Shown piece after piece: positions 8,500-15,697 of a stretch of 64,000 nt of DNA; positions within the stretch are counted from its first letter, which is position 1, and every line of letters starts with the position of its first letter. The notes below the pieces were generated by a model that worked only from the letters and a program-made list of their open reading frames with translations, made no database searches and had not been told where the DNA came from. The translations under genes and the position numbers were made by a program. The stretch comes from Peptacetobacter hiranonis. Lineage in GTDB: Bacteria > Bacillota > Clostridia > Peptostreptococcales > Peptostreptococcaceae. The stretch spans positions 2,282,019 through 2,346,018 of the forward strand of contig NZ_CP036523.1 of assembly GCF_008151785.1 (NCBI RefSeq), read 5' to 3'.

Positions 8500-8877
8500 T
8501 TATTTTTCAATTGCCATCTTCGCTAATCTAGTATCTCCCCAAGGAGTATTTATCATCGCATCTCCGTCAATAATTACCGCTCTAACAATTGTAATGACTT
8601 CATCAGAATTAGATAGCTTAACTCCATTGATTTCAACATTTTCTAGAAACTCATCATAAGTATCATATCTATCATCATTAAAAACAAAATATATATTTTC
8701 TTGTATTTCATCGCTATTAGGAGTTAATACAGATCCCATAGTGTACATCTCGTCATCTAGCATAAACTCTATCAAGCAAAATGCAATTCCATCGTCATAA
8801 TCTGATTTTATAATCGAAAATACGTCCTTTAACTTTATATCAAGTGTTTTCTTCTCTTTTTTCTTAGACCAAAACAT
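8500..8877 (-). CDS. Hypothetical acidic protein, 125 aa
   Basis: The frame is intact, with a strong GGAGGAA before the ATG. After a lysine-rich N-terminus (SKKKEKKTLDIK) the protein is acidic, with alternating short strands (IAFCLIEFMLDDEMYTMG, ENIYFVFNDDRYDTYDEFLE, VITIVRAVIIDGDAMI), suggesting a small alpha/beta domain. No membrane segment or signal is present. I do not recognise a family. It lies 24 bases downstream of the membrane-protein gene at 8902 and 42 bases upstream of the one at 8457. Confidence 0.68.
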   Translation of the reverse strand: MFWSKKKEKKTLDIKLKDVFSIIKSDYDDGIAFCLIEFMLDDEMYTMGSVLTPNSDEIQENIYFVFNDDRYDTYDEFLENVEINGVKLSNSDEVITIVRAVIIDGDAMINTPWGDTRLAKMAIEK

Positions 8878-8901
8878 ACATATTCCTCCATAAATTTATA
8901 T

Positions 8902-9279
8902 TTATTCGTTGTTCTTAAAAATACAAATTCCCTTATATATAATAAAAGGAATTGAACAAACTGCACCAATCAAACCATAAATAGGAAACGCAATAACTCC
9001 TATTAATACCTTTGGTGCTTTAGATGTTAGCCATTTAGACGATACGTAGCTATACAAAATTATCCCAGTTGGTATTCCAGAAAATAATAACCCAAAAGAA
9101 ATAATACTTCTTGTAAATCCTATTGGCTCTGGAATAGACATCCCTTTGCTATTTAAAAGTGCAATGTAATCAGGATTGCTAAGTTGTTTTATCTGTTCCG
9201 CTGCTACAAAATATCCCATCACACATCCAATGACTAAAAATATAATAATAATTGATATCTGTTTAAGTTCTTTCTTCAT
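8902..9279 (-). CDS. Three-helix membrane protein, unknown function
   Basis: The open frame extends to 9381, overlapping the next gene, but its first 34 residues are basic and out of character. The ATG at 9279 (125 aa) starts a lysine-rich segment directly before the first membrane helix, so I choose it although its ribosome site (AAAGAG) is weak. Three hydrophobic segments are visible: ISIIIIFLVIGCVMGYFVAA, IISFGLLFSGIPTGIILYSY and VLIGVIAFPIYGLIGAVCSI. There is no catalytic motif, and the function is unknown. Confidence 0.62.
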   Translation of the reverse strand: MKKELKQISIIIIFLVIGCVMGYFVAAEQIKQLSNPDYIALLNSKGMSIPEPIGFTRSIISFGLLFSGIPTGIILYSYVSSKWLTSKAPKVLIGVIAFPIYGLIGAVCSIPFIIYKGICIFKNNE

Positions 9280-9331
9280 AAGTTGATTTTCTCTTTCTAA
9301 TTTATATTTTTTGATTTGTCTATACTGCAAT

Positions 9332-9652
9332 TTATTTTTTCTTCTTTTTCCTTGGAGCTGGCAATTCATCATACATTGCATTTAATAATCCTGTTAAAAA
9401 CTCCTTATCATCAACCTCATCTACCAGCAACATCTCTTTTGCCCCTTCATAAGGCAATTCATATTTAGCTGTTGGCATATAATTAATTGCTGATTTCACT
9501 GGCTTTACAAGAAATCTATCGTCATAAATTCCACCTACAATTTTTCCTCTATAATAAATGATAAACTCACCCATCATAGATCTATATGTAATTTCTTCCA
9601 AATCCGATAAATTTTCCAAAATAAAATCTAAGTATTCTTTACTTGATGCCAT
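9332..9652 (-). CDS. TfoX N-terminal domain protein
   Basis: This 106-aa product matches the TfoX/Sxy N-terminal domain pattern: a start ASSKEYLDFILENL, the signature ITYRSMMGEFIIYYRGKIVG, then VKPVKSAINYMP and a C-terminal helix before a polylysine tail. The C-terminal half of full-length TfoX competence regulators is absent, as in most Firmicute single-domain members, whose role is unclear. Shine-Dalgarno AAAGGAAG precedes the ATG. Confident for the family, not for any competence role. Confidence 0.85.
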   Translation of the reverse strand: MASSKEYLDFILENLSDLEEITYRSMMGEFIIYYRGKIVGGIYDDRFLVKPVKSAINYMPTAKYELPYEGAKEMLLVDEVDDKEFLTGLLNAMYDELPAPRKKKKK

Positions 9653-9731
9653 TATGATTTCTTCCTTTCAAATAATTTTAAATTTTAGCCTATGTATTTA
9701 TTAAAAAATACCTTTATTATATTTTTATTAC

Positions 9732-10196
9732 TTATTGTTCACTTGTAACATCTTCAACTATTGTTTCAATAGCTTTTTTAGCGAAATTCACCTTTCTTTC
9801 GCTAACCACCTCTGCTCCATCTTTTATAATAATATCAGCAACACAGAGCTGATTTTCTTTACTTGTCTTATCACTTCCCATAAGAGTAAGCCATTTTACT
9901 TCTACATCTTTTTCGTCTATCTCTTTATAATACTCCACCGAATAACTCATTTTTTCAAAAAATGCTGAATTCGAACTAGCTTCTACAAAAATCTCTCCTT
10001 CTTCATTTTGAGTTATCTTTATTGTTTGATTTACTATTTCATCTTTAGATGAGACATACTCCTCATTTGGAGAAATTGTAGATTTAAATATAACTTTTTC
10101 GCCTATATTTTCTTCTGTTTGAGAATTATTAGAAGAACAGCCTACTAAAGAAAAACAAATAACAAAAAATATCAGAAGCAATTTTATTTTTTTCAT
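9732..10196 (-). CDS. Small lipoprotein, 154 aa
   Basis: A lipoprotein signal peptide is clear: MKKIKLLLIFFVICFSLVGC, with lipobox LVGC and Cys20, followed by a Ser/Asn/Gln-rich linker. The mature part is acidic, with repeated short beta-like stretches (NQTIKITQNEEGEIFVEAS, MSYSVEYYKEIDEKDVEVKW). Export and attachment to the outer leaflet of the membrane are expected. No domain family is recognised. Shine-Dalgarno AAGGAG is 7 bases from the ATG. The gene stands between the TfoX-N gene and the terminator at 10309. Confidence 0.8.
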   Translation of the reverse strand: MKKIKLLLIFFVICFSLVGCSSNNSQTEENIGEKVIFKSTISPNEEYVSSKDEIVNQTIKITQNEEGEIFVEASSNSAFFEKMSYSVEYYKEIDEKDVEVKWLTLMGSDKTSKENQLCVADIIIKDGAEVVSERKVNFAKKAIETIVEDVTSEQ

Positions 10197-10308
10197 ATAA
10201 TTATCTCCTTATTAAAATTATATTTTTTATTTATATTTCAATTATACTATGCAGAATATGCACCAACAATAAATTTAACAGATAATTCTTAATATTTTAT
10301 TTTCAATT

Positions 10309-10339
10309 AAAAAAGGTACCCGTCACAACAACGAGTACC
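10309..10339 (-). terminator. Rho-independent terminator, repeat copy T1
   Basis: Minus-strand hairpin between GGTACTCGT and ACGGGTACC (plus-strand GGTACCCGT 10315-10323, ACGAGTACC 10331-10339) followed by six T. It ends the short gene at 10346. A near-identical copy lies at 11379 and a related one at 19301. Confidence 0.85.
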
Positions 10340-10345
10340 TATATA

Positions 10346-10528
10346 CTATCTTTTAAATACTAATATAGCTTTATCTGTCCCAACCATTGAAAAAGTCACT
10401 AGCTTGAAAGTATGTTTTTTCAACATTTCTTCAGAAGCCTCTTCAATTTTTCTAGCAAGGTCTTCTAGTCCTTCTGTACTTTCAACGATTACAGTTGTAT
10501 ACCATTTTTTATTTAATTCACTAAACAT
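10346..10528 (-). CDS. Hypothetical protein, 60 aa
   Basis: Small intact gene with a strong GAGGGGG ribosome site 6-7 bases before the ATG and its own terminator immediately downstream. The sequence pattern (KKWYTTVIVESTEGLEDLAR, then EEMLKKHTFKLVTFSMVG and a final strand AILVFKR) suggests a beta-alpha-beta-beta small domain, perhaps ferredoxin-like. No family is recognised, and no membrane or export signal is present. Confidence 0.7.
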   Translation of the reverse strand: MFSELNKKWYTTVIVESTEGLEDLARKIEEASEEMLKKHTFKLVTFSMVGTDKAILVFKR

Positions 10529-10695
10529 AAGATTTCCCCCTCATTAGCAATTTATTATTTGTCATTATTATAGCACTTTGATTTTTTATAATCTATATAT
10601 TATTTAAATTTTCTGATTATATTAATTTTAATTATTATGTACATAAAAAGTAGCTAACCATAAGACTAGCTACTTAATAAAAGTAAATATTATTT

Positions 10696-10929
10696 TTATT
10701 CAAATTGTTCTTCAAAATAGAATAATTCTTCAAACTTTTTATCTAATGCAATACATAGAATCAATGCTAATTTGGCTGTTGGATTAAACTGTCCTGTTTC
10801 AATTGAACTAATAGTATTTCTTGATACACCTATCATTTCAGCAAGTTCACTTTGTGAAAGACTTTTTTCTGCACGAGCTACTTTTAATCTATTTTTTAAT
10901 ATTAAATCATTCTTCATATTTTTCTTCAT
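10696..10929 (-). CDS. XRE-family transcriptional regulator, 77 aa
   Basis: A single helix-turn-helix domain of the Cro/CI (HTH_3) type: RLKVARAEKSLSQSELAEMI, then GVSRNTISSIETGQFNPTAK, and a helical end ELFYFEEQ. It closely resembles the YvaO/short XRE proteins that accompany a small membrane protein. Its gene begins 3 bases after the stop of the 10933 membrane-protein gene, so both are read from one promoter. That promoter overlaps a 17-bp-arm palindrome, the obvious binding site for this protein, so autorepression is likely. Confidence 0.9.
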   Translation of the reverse strand: MKKNMKNDLILKNRLKVARAEKSLSQSELAEMIGVSRNTISSIETGQFNPTAKLALILCIALDKKFEELFYFEEQFE

Positions 10930-10932
10930 ATC

Positions 10933-11253
10933 TTATATTACCTTCAATAAATCTCTCAATACGTAACTTAAAAAGAAAGCAATTGCAGATAAGCATAATA
11001 TAATACCACCCAAAAGCTCACTCTTTTGTGAGTTACTCTTATATCTTCCAATACATTCTGATCCTGTAAAAGCGCACCAAAAGCTCATTGGTATACAATA
11101 GTTTCCACCATTAAATAGTGCTAAAATCATATATGCTGCAAGTGTTATACTTAATCCAATAAACCCATATCTTCTTCCAGTATTTTCTGCATAGATAACA
11201 CCTTCATCTTCCATTTGTTCACGACTTTTTCTTAAAATTTCATCTCTGCTCAT
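10933..11253 (-). CDS. DUF6442-like membrane protein paired with XRE regulator
   Basis: I choose the ATG at 11253 (106 aa), preceded by AAAGGAG; an in-frame extension to 11325 would run through the promoter and operators. The start MSRDEILRKSREQMEDEG, a soluble lead-in with a GRRYG turn, then three hydrophobic segments (IGLSITLAAYMILALF, CIPMSFWCAFTG, LLGGIILCLSAIAFFLSYVL) match small clostridial membrane proteins annotated DUF6442 that are regularly encoded with an XRE regulator. The family name is from memory of the pattern; the function is unknown. Confidence 0.75.
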   Translation of the reverse strand: MSRDEILRKSREQMEDEGVIYAENTGRRYGFIGLSITLAAYMILALFNGGNYCIPMSFWCAFTGSECIGRYKSNSQKSELLGGIILCLSAIAFFLSYVLRDLLKVI

Positions 11254-11276
11254 AACATTTCTCCTTTCCAAGCTAC

Positions 11277-11360
11277 CTTGTCTTTTTGACAAGTTTTCTT
11301 TGTATTTATAATATAACATTACCAAGTTTTATTGTCAATATTTTTGACAATAAAACTTGG
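11277..11360 (-). promoter_or_regulatory. Promoter and two palindromic operators of the membrane protein/XRE operon
   Basis: On the minus strand TTGACA (11338-11333) and TATATT (11315-11310) are separated by 17 bases. A perfect inverted repeat with 17-base arms (11322-11338 and 11344-11360, arm CCAAGTTTTATTGTCAA) straddles the -35. A shorter dyad CTTGTC-n5-GACAAG (11277-11293... arms 11277-11282 and 11288-11293) lies downstream of the -10. Both share the half-site TTGTC/GACAA, as expected for binding by the encoded XRE protein. Confidence 0.8.
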
Positions 11361-11378
11361 TATTTTTGTTTCTACAAT

Positions 11379-11409
11379 AAAAAAGGTACCCGTCATAACA
11401 ACGAGTACC
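11379..11409 (-). terminator. Rho-independent terminator T2, original rlmD terminator
   Basis: Minus-strand hairpin of GGTACTCGT and ACGGGTACC followed by six T. It lies 74 bp beyond the displaced rlmD 3' end at 11483, so before insertion of the element it would have terminated rlmD. It differs by one base from T1 at 10309. Confidence 0.8.
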
Positions 11410-11482
11410 TAAATTGTATCCTCTATTTTATAGGAATAATATCTAACTTGGTGGATTGAAGGATATTAACCTATAAATTACC

Positions 11483-11557
11483 TTAGCACTGACATGCCAT
11501 ATTCATTATTTTGTATAATTTTACAACACTTTCACAGTGTGGCGTATTAGGGAACAT
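11483..11557 (-). repeat. Attachment-site direct repeat (distal copy; displaced rlmD 3' end)
   Basis: This 75-base segment equals 19356-19430 with a single mismatch at 11489; 68 consecutive bases (11490-11557) are identical. It encodes the last 24 codons plus stop of rlmD but is no longer joined to the gene. It marks the far boundary of the integrated element. Confidence 0.92.
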
Positions 11558-11597
11558 TGAAAAACACGAATAATAATAAATTATTAGCTTTTACTTT

Positions 11598-12089
11598 TTA
11601 TAATTCCTTTTCTACATTATCTACTTCAGTAGTATTTTCTTCTACTTCAGAATTTATACAATCACAACTATTTACATCTGAAATAACATCATTTTCAACA
11701 TTAGTTTTTATTTCTTCAGCTTCTTCTTTAATTTCAACATTTATTGTTTCTTCTTTTACATTAGTATTATTAGTATTGTAGTTTCTATTTTCCATTGATT
11801 CTGTAGGCATAATTAAAAAACCTTTTGCTATTAAAATAGCATAATCATCTTTTGTAGCTGGGTAGAAACCTTTTGATAGTAAATCTTTTATATACCATTT
11901 ATTATAGAAAAATGGAAATACAAACCAACATAATCCAGAAGTTAAAAATGCTACAATAATCATTATTAAGCAATATTTAAAATCTCCTCTAAATAATGGT
12001 ACAAAGAATCCAAAGAAAAAAGTAGTCCAACTAAAACCTATTTTACACTCTTTTATTAAACCTACATCATTTCTTAATCTTACGTTCAT
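11598..12089 (-). CDS. HrgC/DUF2628-like membrane protein with acidic tail, 163 aa
   Basis: I choose the ATG at 12089 with AAAGGG about 8 bases upstream (a GTG at 12098 overlaps that site). Residues 18-80 hold two hydrophobic stretches (FFFGFFVPLFRGDFKYCLIM, IIVAFLTSGLCWFVFPFFYN) and the motif NKWYIKDLLSKGFYPATKDD, typical of the small HrgC/DUF2628-type membrane proteins often found on mobile elements. The last 60 residues are low-complexity, Glu/Asn/Val-rich. It is the outermost gene of the integrated element, reading towards the distal attachment repeat. Confidence 0.72.
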   Translation of the reverse strand: MNVRLRNDVGLIKECKIGFSWTTFFFGFFVPLFRGDFKYCLIMIIVAFLTSGLCWFVFPFFYNKWYIKDLLSKGFYPATKDDYAILIAKGFLIMPTESMENRNYNTNNTNVKEETINVEIKEEAEEIKTNVENDVISDVNSCDCINSEVEENTTEVDNVEKEL

Positions 12090-12220
12090 AATATACACCC
12101 TTTCTGTTTTGAATTAAATATATATCAATATTATAAATTAAATTACTTTTAAAAGAAAGTATATCTTTAGTATTTTTTATTTGTTATAATATAAATATAA
12201 AAATGATAGGAGGAAAAAAA

Positions 12221-12901
12221 ATGAAGAATAAAAAAATATTTATAGCTATAGGTGTTGTATTATGTATATGTTTTGGATTCTTTTTATTCAAGGGAAATAA
12301 TACATCTAAAAATTTCTGTTATAATATAGATTGGAACGATAATATAAAAGAATTAAGAAATAAAATGACAGAAATGAAATTTTATGATTATGAAAATAAA
12401 GAAAAAAGACCTGTTAGTGGTGATGAAATATCTGATGATAGTAGAAGTTCTCGTATTCATATAAGATATATAAAAGCTAACTCTCCATCGTTAGCTTTAG
12501 ATGATATACCTTTAGAATGGTATCAATGTATAGGCTTTTTCGATAATAAAGAAAAAATAACATATTTGCAAGAAATTTATTATATAGTCGATTATAGTTT
12601 TGATGATAATCTTACAGAATATGAGCAATATGAAAAATCATATAGAGATTTAGAAAATACATATGATTCAATAATTTTAAATTTAGAAGATAATGGTGCA
12701 GAATATATTGAAGAAAAATTTGATAGTACAGGTTTAAATTCTGAAGGTTTATTATATAAATTTAAAGACCATTATCTTTTAGTTAGAAAATTTGATGATG
12801 AATATTTAAAAGTTCAAGTAGAGCATTATAATCCTAGATATACAAAAGAAGAAGTATTAAAAGGTACTTGGTATGCTGATACAAAAGATAGTAATATATA
12901 A
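12221..12901 (+). CDS. Membrane-anchored or exported hypothetical protein, 226 aa
   Basis: The ATG at 12221 follows AGGAGG by 7 bases; the open frame starts slightly earlier at 12203 but without a ribosome site. Residues 3-22 (KKIFIAIGVVLCICFGFFLF) are an uncleaved signal anchor or signal peptide. The remaining acidic domain has no known motif; stretches include FCYNIDWNDNIKELRNKMTE and KFKDHYLLVRKFDDEYLKVQ. It is probably extracytoplasmic. It is a candidate cargo gene of the integrated element, with its own terminator, and has no close partner. Confidence 0.75.
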   Translation: MKNKKIFIAIGVVLCICFGFFLFKGNNTSKNFCYNIDWNDNIKELRNKMTEMKFYDYENKEKRPVSGDEISDDSRSSRIHIRYIKANSPSLALDDIPLEWYQCIGFFDNKEKITYLQEIYYIVDYSFDDNLTEYEQYEKSYRDLENTYDSIILNLEDNGAEYIEEKFDSTGLNSEGLLYKFKDHYLLVRKFDDEYLKVQVEHYNPRYTKEEVLKGTWYADTKDSNI

Positions 12902-12910
12902 ATTAAATAA

Positions 12911-12943
12911 AAAAGAACCACTTTTTAAAAGTGGTTCTTTTTT
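12911..12943 (+). terminator. Rho-independent terminator
   Basis: AAAAGAACCACTTTT and its complement AAAAGTGGTTCTTTT form a long hairpin followed by T residues, immediately after the stop at 12901. Confidence 0.88.
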
Positions 12944-12945
12944 AT

Positions 12946-13527
12946 TTGCAAGAATTTAGTAATTAAAGAAAATAAATTTAATATTTTCAGTCTACAACAT
13001 TACTTGAAAAGACTACAAATTATATTGTTTTATAAATTAACTTTATAGTCTATAATATTAAGTATTTAAAGCTGATTTAATCAAATTTATTACAGACTGA
13101 ACTACAGACTGAAAGAGCCTAGAATATCCTTAAAAATATAAAAAGCAGCCTTTAACTTATTTTGTAGTGTTTGAGCGATTTATTAATAATATTATTTATT
13201 CTTTTTTACCTATTCTATTTATACATCTAGGGAAATTTGTTTTCCTACAACTTTTCAATAAAATCTGACACGTTTAAATCAATTCTAAGACTTTCTAAAA
13301 ACTTCTTAATGTATTTATACCTTTAAAATTTTATAATCTAATATAACAAGCTGAAAAATTCGAGATATTAAAATAAATCAACTAATAAAGATTTAGCACA
13401 AAATAAATACACTCTAAATATGAAAATACCCCTATTAACTAATTGATAATATATATCAATAACTATCTAGTATATAGTATTAAAAATAGTATTAAATTTA
13501 ACCTTATGCAATTTAGTATTAAAAGTA
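12946..13527. other. Non-coding region upstream of the serine recombinase
   Basis: No gene is visible in this stretch. It holds tandem TACAGACTGAA units (near 13091 and 13103), related GTCTACAA/GACTACAAAT words around 12990-13020, the first copy of a roughly 60-bp repeat at 13267-13326, and several TAGTATTAAA words from about 13474. This density of short repeats fits a recombination or replication control region. Confidence 0.5.
13267..13326 (+). repeat. Flanking repeat S1 of the serine recombinase gene
   Basis: The block ACACGTTTAAATC-A-ATTCTAAGA followed about 28 bases later by ATACCTTTAA recurs at 14337-14397 on the other side of the recombinase gene with almost the same internal spacing (44 versus 45 bases). 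These paired blocks look like recombinase or resolution sites. Confidence 0.65.
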
Positions 13528-13556
13528 TTGACAAAAGATATAAAATAGATTAATAT
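13528..13556 (+). promoter_or_regulatory. Consensus promoter of the serine recombinase
   Basis: TTGACA (13528-13533) and TAATAT (13551-13556) are separated by 17 bases. TAGTATTAAA-like words lie immediately upstream and an inverted version (TTAATACTAAAA) downstream near 13588, so an operator is likely. Confidence 0.8.
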
Positions 13557-13616
13557 TAAAGTATCAAAATTAATGAACGTCAAAATTAATACTAAAATAG
13601 AAAAGAGGACAAGAAA

Positions 13617-14300
13617 ATGACTACTTACGGATATGCAAGAATATCAACTAAAAAACAATCTATAGAAAGACAGATAAGAAATATATTAAATTATGATAAC
13701 AACGCAATAATATATCAAGAACGGTATACAGGAACTAAAGTATCTGGCAGAAAAGAATTTAAAAAACTATTATCTAAAGTCAAAGAAGGAGATACAATAG
13801 TATTTGATTCAGTTAGTAGAATGAGTAGAGATTCAATAGAAGGAACTGAACTATACTTTGAATTATTCAATAAAGGTGTAGAGTTGGTATTCTTGAAAGA
13901 AAATTATATTAATACTACAACATATAAGAAAGCTTTAAACAATAATATACAACTAACTAATACAGCTGTTGATAGTATATTGAAGGGAGTTAATGAGTAT
14001 TTAGTTACTTTAGCTAAAGAACAAATAAAGATAGCGTTTGAACAAGCTGAGAAAGAAGTTAAAGACTTACAAGAAAGAACTAAAGAAGGTATTGAAACAG
14101 CAAGACAGCAAGGTAAACAGATAGGACAAGCAAAAGGAAAGAAGCTAGTTGTTAAGAAGTCAGCTGAAGCAAAAGAAAAGATTGTTAAGTACTCTAAAGA
14201 CTTCAAAGGTACTTTATCAGATGTTGAAGTAATGAAACTTGTTGGACTATCACGCAACACATACTATAAATACAAAAAGGAATTAAGAGAGGAACTATAA
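13617..14300 (+). CDS. Serine recombinase, resolvase/invertase family (227 aa)
   Basis: The N-terminal catalytic domain is clear: YGYARISTKKQSIERQIRNI with the nucleophilic serine in ARIST, the Arg-containing DSVSRMSRDSIEGTELY, and a long E helix at about 115-160. The C-terminal part holds a helix-turn-helix (SDVEVMKLVGLSRNTYYKYK). Such small recombinases resolve multimers or invert segments on plasmids and mobile elements. It has a strong promoter, GAGGAC as ribosome site and a terminator of its own, and is flanked on both sides by related 60-bp repeats. A resolvase role for the integrated element is the most likely, an invertase role the alternative. Confidence 0.9.
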   Translation: MTTYGYARISTKKQSIERQIRNILNYDNNAIIYQERYTGTKVSGRKEFKKLLSKVKEGDTIVFDSVSRMSRDSIEGTELYFELFNKGVELVFLKENYINTTTYKKALNNNIQLTNTAVDSILKGVNEYLVTLAKEQIKIAFEQAEKEVKDLQERTKEGIETARQQGKQIGQAKGKKLVVKKSAEAKEKIVKYSKDFKGTLSDVEVMKLVGLSRNTYYKYKKELREEL

Positions 14301-14316
14301 TAGTTTCTCTTTTTTA
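14284..14316 (+). terminator. Terminator overlapping the recombinase 3' end
   Basis: AGAGGAACTA and TAGTTTCTCT pair around a short loop at the stop codon and are followed by TTTTTT. Confidence 0.75.
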
Positions 14317-14336
14317 TTAGTCATCAGCAACAAAAC

Positions 14337-14418
14337 AACACGTTTAAATCGATTCTAAGAGGTTTTAAAATACTTCAGTTTGTGTTCATACCTTTAAGAA
14401 GTTTAGAATCGATTTAAA
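14337..14418 (+). repeat. Flanking repeat S2 with a 16-bp perfect inverted repeat
   Basis: It contains the S1-like block ACACGTTTAAATC-G-ATTCTAAGA and ATACCTTTAA. In addition TTTAAATCGATTCTAA (14343-14358) is exactly repeated in inverted orientation at 14403-14418. The arms are 44 bases apart. It lies 36 bp behind the serine recombinase gene, as expected for a res-like site, and could also be a replication-origin structure. Confidence 0.7.
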
Positions 14419-15085
14419 AGAATAAAATGATAATTTTATCTAAATTATAAATGTTTAAAACAGTGGAAATAGTAGTGTTTGAGATATTGATTATTTTTAT
14501 GAAATGTAAAAATAATACTGATAAGAATAATATTTTTTCTGAAATAGAAAACTTTATTTTTTAAAAACTTTCAAAATATACAAATTGTATAAAAAAGCTT
14601 CTCTTTTTAGTAAAGTAATTGTTTTATAATATTTTTGTAAAAAAAAAGAAAGTTCAAAATTTAGGTTGACAAAAAATCTTCTTCCGTTCATTTTCTAATG
14701 TTTATCATATTTCTAAGAAAATCATTTTACAGAAAGTTCGGTATATTGCGAACTAAGTTGGTTGACAAGAAGTATATCTAGAATAATATACGAACTTTAT
14801 ATATAAAACAGGGGGCTATTTCATATTTCTTTAATAAATTAAAGAGGCAATAACAAGTAAGTTGGTAAATTAATACATCTATAAATATTTAAAAATAGCT
14901 ATTTTTAGATAAATAACTAGAAATAAATTACAATTTTTAAACTTTATAATATTAAGTTTATAATTCTAGTACCAACATAAAACATTGAATAATTCAAAAT
15001 ATTATTGTATAATTTAATTACAGAAAGGCAATTATGCAAATTTAACCTTTTAAAAATACGAATATTAGAAAAGAGGTGATATAAA
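14419..15085. other. Non-coding region between recombinase and winged-helix gene
   Basis: I find no gene here. The first 300 bases are AT-rich without clear signals. The rest holds an operator-like palindrome and promoter at 14733-14798 and a roughly 250-base untranslated leader ahead of the gene at 15143. Confidence 0.5.
14733..14798 (+). promoter_or_regulatory. Promoter with palindromic operator
   Basis: TTGACA (14762-14767) and TAATAT (14784-14789) are 16 bases apart. Upstream lies the dyad AGTTCG-n8-CGAACT (14735-14754). A half-site CGAACTTT lies just past the -10 (14791-14798), matching AAAGTTCG at 14733-14740. A dimeric regulator bridging the promoter is a reasonable inference. Confidence 0.65.
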
Positions 15086-15142
15086 ATAGAAGAACGGAAA
15101 AATAGAAATATTGAATATCCTATATCAACAAAAGCTGAATAT

Positions 15143-15697
15143 TTGACAAATAAAAATGTTGATTATAGGGCTTATTTAACTTTTTTTAAAGATAGTACTT
15201 ATTATCCAGAGGAAAATTTTAGATACATCTACAATAGTAATTATTATTCAAATAAAGTCTATTTTTTAGAAAAGTTAAACATCAGCAAAAGCAATTTAAA
15301 CAATTTAGTTAGAAAATTTTTAAAATTTAATCTAGTTGTTAAAGATACAATATTAAATGATAATCTTGAACTAAAGCAAATATATAAATTCAACGAACTA
15401 GACAATAATTTTGTTTTATTATCTGATAAAGAAATAGAAAAGCTTTTAACCTTAACTAGTAATGAAATAAAAGTTTATCTAGTTTTAAGATACACGTTAT
15501 ATGATTATAGCTGGCGAAATATTGAATTGTGTTATATAGCTAAAAATATTGGATTATCTGAAACAAATACAACCAGAACTATTAAAAAGTACATTGACAA
15601 TTTAAAAGAAAAAGATTTGATTGAGTATAATTATTATTTTGAATATGTAGATAATAAAAATATTAAAAGATATAAATTTAGAATAAAAAAAGATTAA
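15143..15697 (+). CDS. Winged-helix-like protein, possible replication initiator or regulator (184+ aa)
   Basis: The first standard start is the TTG at 15143, but it has no ribosome site. A good GAGGTG lies at 15073-15078, and 7 bases after it an in-frame ATA at 15086 opens 19 further sense codons (EERKNRNIEYPISTKAEY), so true initiation may be at this AUA. The protein has two helix-turn-helix-like segments (FLEKLNISKSNLNNLVRKFL and CYIAKNIGLSETNTTRTIKK) with wing-like strands, resembling the twin winged-helix initiators of small mobile elements. It contains no catalytic motif. Function as initiator or repressor is inferred. Confidence 0.65.
   Translation: MTNKNVDYRAYLTFFKDSTYYPEENFRYIYNSNYYSNKVYFLEKLNISKSNLNNLVRKFLKFNLVVKDTILNDNLELKQIYKFNELDNNFVLLSDKEIEKLLTLTSNEIKVYLVLRYTLYDYSWRNIELCYIAKNIGLSETNTTRTIKKYIDNLKEKDLIEYNYYFEYVDNKNIKRYKFRIKKD

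Noticed and set aside
13904-14260. 118-aa frame antisense to the serine recombinase
   Set aside because: Shadow frame without ribosome site; the opposite strand carries clear catalytic motifs.
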